DNA of 64,000 nucleotides from Colwellia sp. E2M01 (lineage in GTDB: Bacteria > Pseudomonadota > Gammaproteobacteria > Enterobacterales > Alteromonadaceae), in assembly GCF_018860585.1 (NCBI RefSeq), contig NZ_JAHKPR010000076.1, positions 12,384-76,383 on the forward strand. The letters are read 5' to 3'. The notes beneath the pieces were generated by a model that saw only the letters and a list, made by a program, of their open reading frames with translations, made no database searches and was not told the DNA's origin. This document shows, one piece after another, positions 17,340 to 25,829 of the stretch. The position numbers and the translations under genes are program-made. How positions within the stretch are numbered: position 1 is the first letter of the stretch; each line of letters begins with the position of its first letter.

Positions 17340-18212
17340 TTATTTTACAGGGCTACTGTTAATGACTGTTATAGCACCATCAAGATGTACGTCACGCTGA
17401 GGGAACGAAATAACAATATCGTTTTTATCAAATAAATCATCAATGGCAAAGCGTACATTGCTTTTTGCAACGCGTAAGCCGCCTTCAACATTAGATTGAA
17501 TCCAAAAATTCACTTCAAACACGAGTGAGCTGTCACCAAAATCTTCAAAACTGACTATCGGTTTTGGCTCTTTTAACGCTTCTTTTTGGGCGAGTGTCGC
17601 TTCTAAAATAAGATCGGCAACTTGTCGAGCAGGGCTACCATAGGCAACCCCTACCGAAACAGTGGCTCTCACTAAGTTATCGCGTAAGGTCCAGTTAACG
17701 ACGGTATTTTCAAGTAACTTACTATTAGGAATAAGCAGGTGCACACCATCAACTCTTCGTATGCGGGTTGAACGAGTGTTAATTTCTTCAACAACACCTT
17801 TGGTATTTTCTACCTCTAAAAAGTCACCTATTTTAATCGGGCGCTCCCACATTAATATCCAACCACTGATAAAGTTGTTGATTATATTTTGTGCACCAAA
17901 CCCAAAACCAATCGCGATTGCCCCTGATAAAAAAGCAAAGGCCGTAATCGGGATATTAATCATATCAAGAGTTGTGATCAACATGACAACAATGGCGATC
18001 ACATAAAAAACACGTTGCATCAAATGTATGATGTTTGGATCGGTATTGTGATTAGTTAGACGACGAGTAAGCAACCGTACTGACCACTTAGTGAGTAATA
18101 AGCCTATGTAAATAAAAATAGGGATTAATAACACTTCACCGATTGTAATCGCTTGCTCAGAAACCGTAAAAGCGGTAATTGATAAAATTGATTTTATTTG
18201 TTCAAAATCCAT
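17340..18212 (-). CDS. Second MscS-family mechanosensitive channel
   Basis: The 290-aa protein has three membrane helices, with the glycine/alanine-rich TM3 AFAFLSGAIAIGFGFGAQNIINNFISGW. The beta domain follows (RPIKIGDFLEVENTKGVVEEINTRSTRIRRVDGVHLLIPNSKLLENTVVNW) and then an alpha/beta C-domain. This is closer to the short YkuT/YbdG-like MscS proteins than to the upstream paralogue. Its start lies 33 bp after rimB on the same strand, so it is probably cotranscribed with it. rimB-mscS neighbours are common in marine gammaproteobacteria as far as I recall. Confidence 0.9.
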   Translation of the reverse strand: MDFEQIKSILSITAFTVSEQAITIGEVLLIPIFIYIGLLLTKWSVRLLTRRLTNHNTDPNIIHLMQRVFYVIAIVVMLITTLDMINIPITAFAFLSGAIAIGFGFGAQNIINNFISGWILMWERPIKIGDFLEVENTKGVVEEINTRSTRIRRVDGVHLLIPNSKLLENTVVNWTLRDNLVRATVSVGVAYGSPARQVADLILEATLAQKEALKEPKPIVSFEDFGDSSLVFEVNFWIQSNVEGGLRVAKSNVRFAIDDLFDKNDIVISFPQRDVHLDGAITVINSSPVK

Positions 18213-18245
18213 AACTATCCCTTAGCTGTAATTTTACTGATAAGC

Positions 18246-18680
18246 TTACTTTGAACCTAAAAATACTTTAGCAGGATCAACAAGAAACCTTTTACCAAGC
18301 GCCTCTCGACCAAACAGCATTAAGTTACTCATGTCAGAACGATCAGTTAAAGTAATTTCTATCGACCATTCCTCTTCTCCTAATATTACTGGTGTTTCAA
18401 TAACATAACGTTCTTCTGAGGTACCATTAGATGATTTTACTTTTCTGATATCACTTATTGGCGCGGTACACTGTTTAATAGCATCAACATTATGTACATC
18501 AGGATGAAGATCAAAAGTGACGCTATGAATACCATTAACTATAGATTTTTTAATATTATCGACATGTAGGGAAGACGTTTTTGCTCCTGTATCTACACGC
18601 ACTTGTAAGTCTGTAATAGCGAGTTCAGGCAATGTAATTGACTCTAAACGTCCAATAATTATTTTATTTTTTTGACTCAT
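18246..18680 (-). CDS. rimB: RimK-associated retropepsin-like protease (RimB type)
   Basis: The 144-aa cytoplasmic protein belongs to the ATP-dependent zinc protease/RimK-associated family (DUF785). It has the pepsin-like active-site motif VDTGAKTSSLH (residues about 29-39), the pattern VIETPVILGEEEWSIEITLTDRSDM, and the family ending LFGREALGKRFLVDPAKVFL. In Pseudomonas, RimB acts with RimK to control glutamylation of ribosomal protein S6. Here it lies on the same strand as rimK, 331 bp downstream, which supports the same partnership. The gap contains a possible broken small gene. Confidence 0.88.
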   Translation of the reverse strand: MSQKNKIIIGRLESITLPELAITDLQVRVDTGAKTSSLHVDNIKKSIVNGIHSVTFDLHPDVHNVDAIKQCTAPISDIRKVKSSNGTSEERYVIETPVILGEEEWSIEITLTDRSDMSNLMLFGREALGKRFLVDPAKVFLGSK

Positions 18681-19011
18681 TATCTATCTTCTCGAATGTG
18701 CATTAGGAGTTGTCTGCTTTAATAGCTATCTGCTAGCCAATAATTTCATTATTTATTTTTTACTTATTAATTTACTATCGATTAATTTATATCGAAAACT
18801 AAGTACTGTCATTATTTTCAGGTAATATTTGACCTTTGATGATTTGGTCACCGTCGAGCGCCTTGTCATGCATTAATGCTTTAATACATTTAACACACCT
18901 TTCATACCTGCTCGAATGGAAAACTCGTCAAAACGTAATATATCCATAAAACCGTTTTACAGTGTAATAACGATATTATTTAGTGAATTTAAAGAGTTGG
19001 TAATTTTGTAA
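18681..19011. other. rimK-rimB intergenic region with coding-like sequence
   Basis: This 331-bp gap is long for two functionally linked genes on one strand. Apart from the frameshifted small frame at 18799-18947, which is annotated separately, I see no strong hairpin or promoter. Confidence 0.5.
18799..18947 (-). pseudogene. Possible frameshifted small gene between rimK and rimB
   Basis: From an ATG at 18947 the first frame reads MDILRFDEFSIRAGMKGVL and then NVLKH before a stop at 18873. A frame shifted by one base continues as KALMHDKALDGDQIIKG and then QILPENNDST, with a stop at 18799. Joined near 18880, they give a smooth protein of about 50 aa with balanced composition, unlike random AT-rich sequence. 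The transition TTAAAG is only a weak candidate for programmed slippage, so a disabling indel is more likely. I do not recognise the family. Confidence 0.3.
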
Positions 19012-19917
19012 TCAACCTTTACCACGGGTTCTGGTGCTATTCGGTTTTGCATTTTTTTCTAAAAATTCAAACACCATACCGGCTACGTTTTTGCCTGTAG
19101 CTGTTTCAATACCTTCTAAGCCTGGCGAAGAGTTAACTTCCATTACCATTGGTCCATTTTGTGAGCGAAGTAAATCAACACCGCACATATTTAAGCCCAT
19201 CACTTTCGCTGCATTTACAGCAGTTTCGCGTTCTGCTTTAGTTAACCTAACCACTTCTGCAGAGCCGCCACGGTGTAAGTTAGAGCGAAACTCACCTTCG
19301 GCGCCTTGGCGTTTCATTGCTGCAACTACTTTACCGCCAATAACTAAACAGCGAATATCCGCACCACCCGCCTCTTTTACAAATTCTTGTACTAAAATGT
19401 TGGCTTTTAAGCCCATGAAAGCTTCGATGATCGCTTCTGCAGCTTTGGCAGTATCCGCTAACACCACACCAATACCTTGCGTACCTTCTAATAGTTTAAT
19501 TACAACTGGCGCACCACCTACATTTTTAATTAAATCTTTAATGTTATCAGGTCGGCTAGCAAAACCTGTGCGTGGTAAGCCAATACCTTTGCGTGACAAT
19601 AATTGTAATGAGCGTAACTTATCGCGCGAGCGACTTATCGCAACCGACTCATTAATATTAAAAGTGCCCATCATTTCAAATTGTCTAGCTACTGCAGTAC
19701 CATAAAAAGTTACTGACGCACCAATGCGCGGAATAATAGCGTCATATTTAGGAAGCTCTTTACCATGGTAACGTACTGTTGAGTTATTACTGGTGATATC
19801 CATGTAGCAATGTAAGGTATCAATAATATCAACTTCATGCCCCATGGCTTCACCCGCTTCTTTTAAGCGGCGTGTAGAATAGAGGTTTTTATTTCGAGAT
19901 AAAATGGCGACTTTCAT
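19012..19917 (-). CDS. rimK: Ribosomal protein S6 L-glutamate ligase RimK
   Basis: The 301-aa ATP-grasp enzyme matches E. coli RimK (300 aa) in length and sequence: [18 protein letters not shown] at the start, the ATP-grasp hinge [15 protein letters not shown], and the Mg2+-binding end [15 protein letters not shown]. RimK adds glutamate residues to the C-terminus of S6 and thereby tunes translation. It is the first gene of a rimK-rimB-mscS series on the minus strand. The last residues (NSTRTRGKG) form a short basic tail. Confidence 0.95.
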   Translation of the reverse strand: MKVAILSRNKNLYSTRRLKEAGEAMGHEVDIIDTLHCYMDITSNNSTVRYHGKELPKYDAIIPRIGASVTFYGTAVARQFEMMGTFNINESVAISRSRDKLRSLQLLSRKGIGLPRTGFASRPDNIKDLIKNVGGAPVVIKLLEGTQGIGVVLADTAKAAEAIIEAFMGLKANILVQEFVKEAGGADIRCLVIGGKVVAAMKRQGAEGEFRSNLHRGGSAEVVRLTKAERETAVNAAKVMGLNMCGVDLLRSQNGPMVMEVNSSPGLEGIETATGKNVAGMVFEFLEKNAKPNSTRTRGKG

Positions 19918-20356
19918 AATCTTTCCTTTGGATTTATTTAATTAATACTTTTACATTGTCATGTTCAGTCAGACATTAAAAGTAATGTATTAATTTATAT
20001 GATTTTTAGAATGCCTTATTAATTCACTCAATAAGAGAATAACACCATAAGGCTTCGATTTAAGTTTATAAACCTAGTAAGCCACAATATTTTGGTGATT
20101 TTAATCATAAAAAATCTTTAAAATCAATTTAATATCATCATTGCTTGAATAGTATAGAGTATTTGAGTTAGTTGATGGTGTGTCATTAAATTTAATAGTG
20201 TTACAAGGCGTTAAATTGACCATATTTCATATGATGAAGGCAAAATGGCCAACTTATATTTAACGAGTTAAATCAACATTTTTAATCCACAACTAAAATC
20301 ATTAAATCTACTAAAACAAGACTAAATAAAATAAGAATAAAGTAAGAGTAAGCGCA
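19918..20356. other. Non-coding region upstream of rimK
   Basis: This stretch holds the rimK leader and promoter region. No ORF or clear hairpin is seen. A segment near 20210-20275 has GGCGTTAAA near one end and TTTAACG near the other around CATATGATGAAGGC. It may be a degenerate dispersed repeat, but only one copy is seen here. Confidence 0.4.
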
Positions 20357-20397
20357 TCAAAAAAAGCCCCTCTAATATTTGCTATTAGAGGGGCTTT
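20357..20397 (-). terminator. Strong intrinsic terminator of dnaK
   Basis: AAAGCCCCTCTAATA (20363-20377) pairs perfectly with TATTAGAGGGGCTTT (20383-20397) across a 5-nt loop. On the minus strand it is followed by a T-run. It lies 46 bp past the dnaK stop. Confidence 0.9.
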
Positions 20398-20442
20398 AAA
20401 CTTAGTTAATAAAAAAGTTAATTAGTTAGTTAATAGTACTCA

Positions 20443-22371
20443 TTAACCGTTGCTTACGTCTTCAAATTCAGCATCAATAATATCGTCGTTAGCACTATCT
20501 TGCTTGCTACCTTGTGCCGATTGTTGCTGATTTTGACTTGCTTGCGATTGTTCTGCTTTTGCTTGCTCAGCTTGCGTAATATTACTGTAAGCTTGTTGTA
20601 ATGCCTCTTTTCGCATTTCAATCGCTGACTTATCGTTGCCATTAACAGCCATTTTCAGTTGCTCAATTAATGCTTTAAGCTCTGTTTGCTGTTCATCACT
20701 CAAACTAGTCATTGACGTTTGCACGGTATGAATTAGCTGATCGGCTTGGTTACGCTGCTCCACTAATTCACGTTTTGCTTTATCTTCCGTGGCATGATTT
20801 TCTGCATCTTTAAGCATACGGTTAATTTCATCTTCGCTTAAACCACTTGATGAAGTAATTTTAATGCTTTGCTCTTTACCTGTTGCTTGGTCTTTCGCTG
20901 ACACATTTAAAATACCGTCGGCATCAATATCAAAAGTTACTTCTACTTTTACCGAGCCGCGTGGACCAGGGTTAATATCAGTTAGATTAAATTGCCCTAA
21001 CGATTTGTTGTCTGTTGCCATTTCACGCTGACCTTGTAACACATGTATCGTTACTGCCGCTTGATTATCTTCAGCGGTTGAAAACACTTCCGAGGCACGT
21101 GTTGGTATTGTGGTATTTTTATCAATAAGTTGCGTCATTACCCCACCTAAAGTTTCAATACCCAATGACAATGGTGTTACATCAAGTAATAACACGTCAT
21201 TTACAGTACCCGATAATACCCCTGCTTGAATTGATGCCCCTAAGGCAACTGCTTCATCAGGGTTTACATCTTTACGCGCTTCTTTACCAAAGAATGCATT
21301 AACTGCTTCTTGTACTTTTGGCATACGTGTTTGACCACCAACCAAAATAACTTCGTTAATGTCACCTTTTGATAAACCCGCATCTTTTAACGCTTGCTCA
21401 CACGGAGCAATAGTCGCTTTAATTAAATCTTCAACTAAAGATTCTAATTTCGCTCGCGTTACTTTCACGTTTAAATGTTTAGGCCCACTAGCATCAGCAG
21501 TTACATAAGGTAAGTTCACCTCAGTTTGTTGAGTTGATGACAATTCAATTTTAGCTTTTTCAGCGGCTTCTTTAATGCGCTGTAAGGCTAATGGATCGTT
21601 ATGAACATCAATACCGCTGTCTTTTTTAAATTCATCGGCAAGATAATTAATTAGGCGTAAATCAAAATCTTCACCACCTAAAAAGGTATCACCGTTGGTA
21701 GCTAATACTTCAAATTGCTTTTCACCGTCAACATTCGCTATTTCAATAATAGAAACATCAAAAGTACCGCCACCTAAATCGTAAACCACCACGTTTTGCT
21801 CTGCTTTACCCTTTTTGTCAACACCATAGGCAAGTGCTGCAGCTGTTGGCTCGTTAATGATACGTTTGACATTTAAGCCGGCAATTTTACCCGCATCTTT
21901 AGTGGCTTGACGTTGCGAATCATTAAAGTAAGCCGGTACGGTAATAACCGCCTCTGTTACTTTTTCACCTAAATAGGCTTCAGCATCTTTTTTCAGTTTA
22001 CGTAATATTTGTGCTGATACTTCTTGTGGAGATAAAGCTTTGCCATTAACTTCAACCCAAGCATCACCATTGTCTGCCTTCACAATTTTGTATGGCGCTA
22101 ATTTAATATCTTTTTGTACTTCTTGGTCGCTAAATTTACGCCCAATGAGTCGCTTAATGGCGAATAAAGTATTGTTTGAGTTGGTTACGGCTTGTCTTTT
22201 TGCAGGTTGACCTGCCAACGTTTCATTATCGCTATATGCAACAATTGACGGTGTAGTACGGCTACCTTCAGCGTTTTCTATAATTTTAGCAACGCCGCCT
22301 TCCATAACCGCTACACATGAGTTAGTTGTACCTAAATCAATACCAATAACTTTTGATGTAATGTTTGTCAT
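20443..22371 (-). CDS. dnaK: Hsp70 chaperone DnaK, not linked to dnaJ or grpE
   Basis: The 642-aa protein is a full-length DnaK. The ATPase domain has [32 protein letters not shown] and [11 protein letters not shown]. The linker [16 protein letters not shown] leads into the substrate-binding domain, a helical lid and a Gln/Ser-rich tail. The C-terminus [14 protein letters not shown] resembles the normal DVVDAEFEEV ending but lacks the Lys-rich end. AGGTG precedes the ATG at 22371 by 7 nt, so this start is preferred over the GTG at 22380. dnaK normally precedes dnaJ; here rimK follows instead and a terminator closes the unit. This may be a second copy; whether another dnaK exists cannot be told from the window. 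No clear sigma-32 promoter was found. Confidence 0.93.
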   Translation of the reverse strand: MTNITSKVIGIDLGTTNSCVAVMEGGVAKIIENAEGSRTTPSIVAYSDNETLAGQPAKRQAVTNSNNTLFAIKRLIGRKFSDQEVQKDIKLAPYKIVKADNGDAWVEVNGKALSPQEVSAQILRKLKKDAEAYLGEKVTEAVITVPAYFNDSQRQATKDAGKIAGLNVKRIINEPTAAALAYGVDKKGKAEQNVVVYDLGGGTFDVSIIEIANVDGEKQFEVLATNGDTFLGGEDFDLRLINYLADEFKKDSGIDVHNDPLALQRIKEAAEKAKIELSSTQQTEVNLPYVTADASGPKHLNVKVTRAKLESLVEDLIKATIAPCEQALKDAGLSKGDINEVILVGGQTRMPKVQEAVNAFFGKEARKDVNPDEAVALGASIQAGVLSGTVNDVLLLDVTPLSLGIETLGGVMTQLIDKNTTIPTRASEVFSTAEDNQAAVTIHVLQGQREMATDNKSLGQFNLTDINPGPRGSVKVEVTFDIDADGILNVSAKDQATGKEQSIKITSSSGLSEDEINRMLKDAENHATEDKAKRELVEQRNQADQLIHTVQTSMTSLSDEQQTELKALIEQLKMAVNGNDKSAIEMRKEALQQAYSNITQAEQAKAEQSQASQNQQQSAQGSKQDSANDDIIDAEFEDVSNG

Positions 22372-22690
22372 AATAATCACCTATTCATTTAAAATGTAAT
22401 AAAAGGTCTTATGCGTATGGTATTTATCCTGTATGCAGTTTGACCGTATAAACAACCTTTAAACATATTGTGAAACCGACTTACTTAACTTGATTAATAT
22501 AATGCGTTAACCTTGTGTAGTAATCTTATTGGCTTTAGCACATGATGTTTGGTTAGTGAGGCTATAATACGTAAGTGGTAAAATTGCTTCTGTCACTTAT
22601 ATGACAGTTAGCTACATTTAATTAAAATAAATCTACAAATGTACGCAACGTATTGTTATTTGAATCATATTTATTAGGTCTTCTTTTATA
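22372..22690. promoter_or_regulatory. Divergent control region of dnaK and the Crp/Fnr regulator, with operator candidate
   Basis: The region holds TATAAT (22563-22568) facing the regulator gene and, 21 bp downstream of it, an exact inverted repeat CTGTCA-N6-TGACAG (22590-22607). The N6 spacing and five-base half-sites (TGTCA-N6-TGACA) match the geometry of Crp/Fnr-family operators. Its position after the presumed start of transcription fits self-repression. The -35 element is poor. Confidence 0.5.
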
Positions 22691-23461
22691 ATGAACAACA
22701 CTCTAGGTTTACCACAACGTGCTAATCCCGTACTCGTTAAACAATCAAATATTTTTGCAGGTTTGCCAGAAAAGTTAATTGAAGACTTTCAACAAGAATT
22801 TCAGTTAAATGAATGGCACAAAGACGATTATATTAATTCAGATATTTTAACAAAGCGCTTCTTTGTCATACTTTCAGGGCAGCTAGAAATAAAGCAAAGT
22901 AATGCTGATACAGGGAAAGAAGCAACGTTAGATATGCTTTATGCGGGGGATTGTTTTGATTTAATGGTGTTACTTGATGATCAACCGCATGATATTACTA
23001 TCTCGCCCCTGACAACAGTAAAGTTATTGTCGGTAAAGTTAGAAACAATGCGCCAATGGCTGTGGACTTATCCTGCTTTTAATAAACAGTTCATGCCTTA
23101 TTTAGCCAAAAAGATGCGCGAGAAGGAGCAGCAAGTGAGTAACCTTGCCTTGCACGATGTCACCACACGCTTGGGTAGAATTATTTTAGATCACATTAAT
23201 AAAATTAAGTTTTACACAGGACGTGCTGAAGAAGAGCATCGTCACCATTTAATTAATGGTTTAACTGATGAAACTTTAGCAAGAATGACAGGCTCGGTAC
23301 GACAAGTCATTAATAAGCAATTACAGCTATGGAAACAAGCTGACATTATTGATAAAAAACGCAATCAGCTTATTATTAAAGATTTAGAAGCATTAGAAGA
23401 AGAGGCAAAATATACGCAAAACCTGTCAAACTCTCCAAGCTCTGCGTTATCAAAGGGTTAA
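22691..23461 (+). CDS. Crp/Fnr-family transcription regulator
   Basis: The 256-aa protein has a cyclic-nucleotide-type beta-barrel (about 20-130), a long dimer helix (about 135-160) and a C-terminal winged helix with DETLARMTGSVRQVINKQL as the helix-turn-helix. It has no Fnr-type Cys cluster and no clear cAMP-binding RS motif, so the effector is unknown. In the recognition helix, R-Q...K replaces the R-E...R of Crp, which predicts a different half-site. An inverted repeat TGTCA-N6-TGACA in its own leader is a candidate site. The last 20 residues are a polar tail. Confidence 0.85.
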   Translation: MNNTLGLPQRANPVLVKQSNIFAGLPEKLIEDFQQEFQLNEWHKDDYINSDILTKRFFVILSGQLEIKQSNADTGKEATLDMLYAGDCFDLMVLLDDQPHDITISPLTTVKLLSVKLETMRQWLWTYPAFNKQFMPYLAKKMREKEQQVSNLALHDVTTRLGRIILDHINKIKFYTGRAEEEHRHHLINGLTDETLARMTGSVRQVINKQLQLWKQADIIDKKRNQLIIKDLEALEEEAKYTQNLSNSPSSALSKG

Positions 23462-23492
23462 CTTATATTTAACCTTATAAGTAGCCTTATCA

Positions 23493-24152
23493 CTAGCTCA
23501 GTCCAAGTGCTCTATCACTAACATGCGGGTTACTACGACGCTCTTGCCCAAAGGTACTCATAGGTCCATGCCCAGGAATAAATCTAACATCATCGCCTAA
23601 CGGAAATAAATTTTCACGAATAGAGCGAATTAATGTGCCGTGATCGCCTCTTGGAAAGTCAGTTCGACCAATAGAGCCACTAAATAACACATCACCCACT
23701 TGCGCTATTTTTGAATCACGGTGGAAAAATATAACGTGACCCGGTGTATGCCCTGGGCAAAAATAAACCTCCATAACAATATTGCCAAACCCTACGGTGT
23801 CGCCTTGCTCTAAAAATCGTGTTGGTACAAATTTGGTTGCATAAGAAAAGTAACCACCGAAACGTTGTTTTTGATCTTCAATACCGTCAATCCAAAATTG
23901 ATCACCTTTATGCGGCCCTTCAATTTCAACACTAAAATGATCAGCTAATGCTTTCGTGGCGCCAGCATGATCAATATGGGCGTGGGTAATTAATATTTTT
24001 TCTAACGTTACACCATTACGAGCAATAGCCGCTTTGATTTTTTCAATATCGCCACCAGGGTCAACCACTGCGGCTTGATTAGTTTCACTACACCAAAATA
24101 AGGTACAGTTTTGTTCAAAAGGTGTTACGGGAATAATTTCATGCTTTAACAT
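23493..24152 (-). CDS. Metallo-beta-lactamase-fold hydrolase (YcbL-like, glyoxalase II type)
   Basis: The 219-aa cytoplasmic protein carries the MBL metal motif THAHIDHAG (about 56-64), the second His in CPGHTPGHV, the Asp in GDVLFSGSIGRTDFP and the final FIPGHGPMST. The length and the GPHKGDQFWIDGIEDQ segment match YcbL-type enzymes, which are single-domain hydroxyacylglutathione-hydrolase homologues. It likely hydrolyses thioesters such as S-lactoylglutathione. It converges with the regulator gene with 31 bp between them. Confidence 0.88.
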   Translation of the reverse strand: MLKHEIIPVTPFEQNCTLFWCSETNQAAVVDPGGDIEKIKAAIARNGVTLEKILITHAHIDHAGATKALADHFSVEIEGPHKGDQFWIDGIEDQKQRFGGYFSYATKFVPTRFLEQGDTVGFGNIVMEVYFCPGHTPGHVIFFHRDSKIAQVGDVLFSGSIGRTDFPRGDHGTLIRSIRENLFPLGDDVRFIPGHGPMSTFGQERRSNPHVSDRALGLS

Positions 24153-24396
24153 AGTGGACTGCTCATCGTTTACTTATTTGATTCAGGGTTATATTAAGGA
24201 TTACATTCAGAATTACGTTTAGAGTTATATTTAGAGTTAATTCTGTTGCATTCAAAGTTATATTTACTTACGTTCAGGAGAAAACTTGCACATAATAACA
24301 CATCAATTATTATTTTAATTTAAGAGATAAATCCTTTCACTTCAGTACTTAAATCGCTAAGCTTTAATCATTAAATTTTTCAAAGCGTTATTTTCA

Positions 24397-25734
24397 ATGT
24401 CTGATTCATCAACACGCGATTCTTTTCATTCTCGCCTTGGTTTTGTACTGGCTGCGGCTGGTGCTGCTATTGGTTTAGGTAATATTTGGGGTTTCCCAAC
24501 CCAAGCGGCTAATAACGGCGGCGGCGCGTTTTTAGTAGTTTATCTGATTGTAACTGTATTATTAGCTCTACCGGCGCTTTATGCAGAAGTGACTATTGGT
24601 AATCAAGCACAAACTAATCCTGTTTCAGCATTAACAAAAGCCTGTGGCGATAAATTATCAAAACTGGGTCATGGTGCAGGAATTATCGGCATTATTGGTG
24701 CGTTAATGATGCTAAGTTTCTACACTATAGTCGCCGGTTGGATGTTAGCTCATGCTTTGGCCGCTGTATTTGAGCTAATTGGTTTACAGCAAATATCATT
24801 GTGGTTATCTACTTCTAGCACATTACGTAATCTCCTTTTTACACCCATTTTTATTGTGTTAAGTGCCGCCATTGTTTTTCAAGGAGTGCACAGCGGCATA
24901 GAACGTTGGTCAGCGCGATTAATGCCTTTGCTACTAATAATGATGCTCGGCTTAATCATTTACATGCTACAACAAGAAGGCGCACAAGCAGGTTTAGCGC
25001 TTTATTTAGTGCCTGATTTTAGCCAAATAACTGAACCAACCTTAGTTATTTCAGCGATGGGACAAGCATTCTTCTCATTAGCAATTGGTGTTGGCGCTAT
25101 GATGGCATATGGCTCATATATTCCAAAAGGTAAAGGTATCGGCAAGTTAGTATTGTCGATTACCCTGCTTGATACTTTTATTGCCTTTATAGCGGGTTTA
25201 TTAATTATCCCTGCACTTTTTGTAGCGCAACATAACGGCCAAACCGTTTTTATTGATGGTAATTTAGTTGGCGGTGGCCAGTTAATTTTTAGTATTTTAC
25301 CAACGTTATTTAATGAAATGGGTACTATGGGTTTAGTGGTGTCTTTGCTGTTTTTTAGTCTACTTTCAATTGCGGCATTAACTTCAACTATTTCAACGAC
25401 AGAAGTACCGGTAGCTTATCTTATTGAAGATAAAAGTATGAGTCGAAAACAAGCGACTTATTTCACCTCTGGCATAGTCTTTATTGCTAGCTTACTGGTG
25501 ATTATCTTTTTTGAACCACTATTTGAATTAGTGATTCAACTGCTGACTACAATTTTACAGCCGTTAATGTCACTGTTTTATTTCATTGTCATCGGTTGGT
25601 TATGGCAACGAGGTAATAAATTAACTGACTTAGCTGAGTTGAATAACAAAACATCGTTAAAGCTATTAGGTTTCTACCTACGATTTATTTGCCCTGTGTT
25701 GCTGATGATAGTTTTTGTTAATGTAGCGTTTTAG
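24397..25734 (+). CDS. Sodium-dependent transporter of the NSS (SNF) family
   Basis: The 445-aa protein has about 11 membrane helices and the LeuT fold start FVLAAAGAAIGLGNIWGFPTQAANNGGGAF. The unwound TM1 glycines are present. The Arg that forms the outer gate in LeuT (GNxxRFP) is Gly here, as in one bacterial subgroup. TM6 has SLAIGVGAMMAYGSYIP. NSS members take up amino acids or related amines with Na+. The substrate is not evident. No operon partner; rmuC is convergent. Confidence 0.9.
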   Translation: MSDSSTRDSFHSRLGFVLAAAGAAIGLGNIWGFPTQAANNGGGAFLVVYLIVTVLLALPALYAEVTIGNQAQTNPVSALTKACGDKLSKLGHGAGIIGIIGALMMLSFYTIVAGWMLAHALAAVFELIGLQQISLWLSTSSTLRNLLFTPIFIVLSAAIVFQGVHSGIERWSARLMPLLLIMMLGLIIYMLQQEGAQAGLALYLVPDFSQITEPTLVISAMGQAFFSLAIGVGAMMAYGSYIPKGKGIGKLVLSITLLDTFIAFIAGLLIIPALFVAQHNGQTVFIDGNLVGGGQLIFSILPTLFNEMGTMGLVVSLLFFSLLSIAALTSTISTTEVPVAYLIEDKSMSRKQATYFTSGIVFIASLLVIIFFEPLFELVIQLLTTILQPLMSLFYFIVIGWLWQRGNKLTDLAELNNKTSLKLLGFYLRFICPVLLMIVFVNVAF

Positions 25735-25829
25735 TTGGGTATTTAAATTTGAAATTATCAATTTATTGTTACTGCAGTGCTTTATTCGCTAACAACTCTG
25801 ATTTTGTTCTCATCAATAAAAGTAGCATT

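Noticed and set aside
19034-19705. 223-aa plus-strand frame opposite rimK
   Set aside because: Antisense shadow of a clear rimK; Ser/Thr/Pro-rich composition typical of antisense frames.
22381-22560. Sigma-32 heat-shock promoter for dnaK
   Set aside because: No pair of CTTGAA-like and CCCAT-like boxes with proper spacing could be found on the minus strand.
24190-24290. Degenerate repeats (TTTAGAGTTATA-like) upstream of the NSS transporter
   Set aside because: Units are short, imperfect and AT-rich; no consistent period beyond two neighbouring copies.
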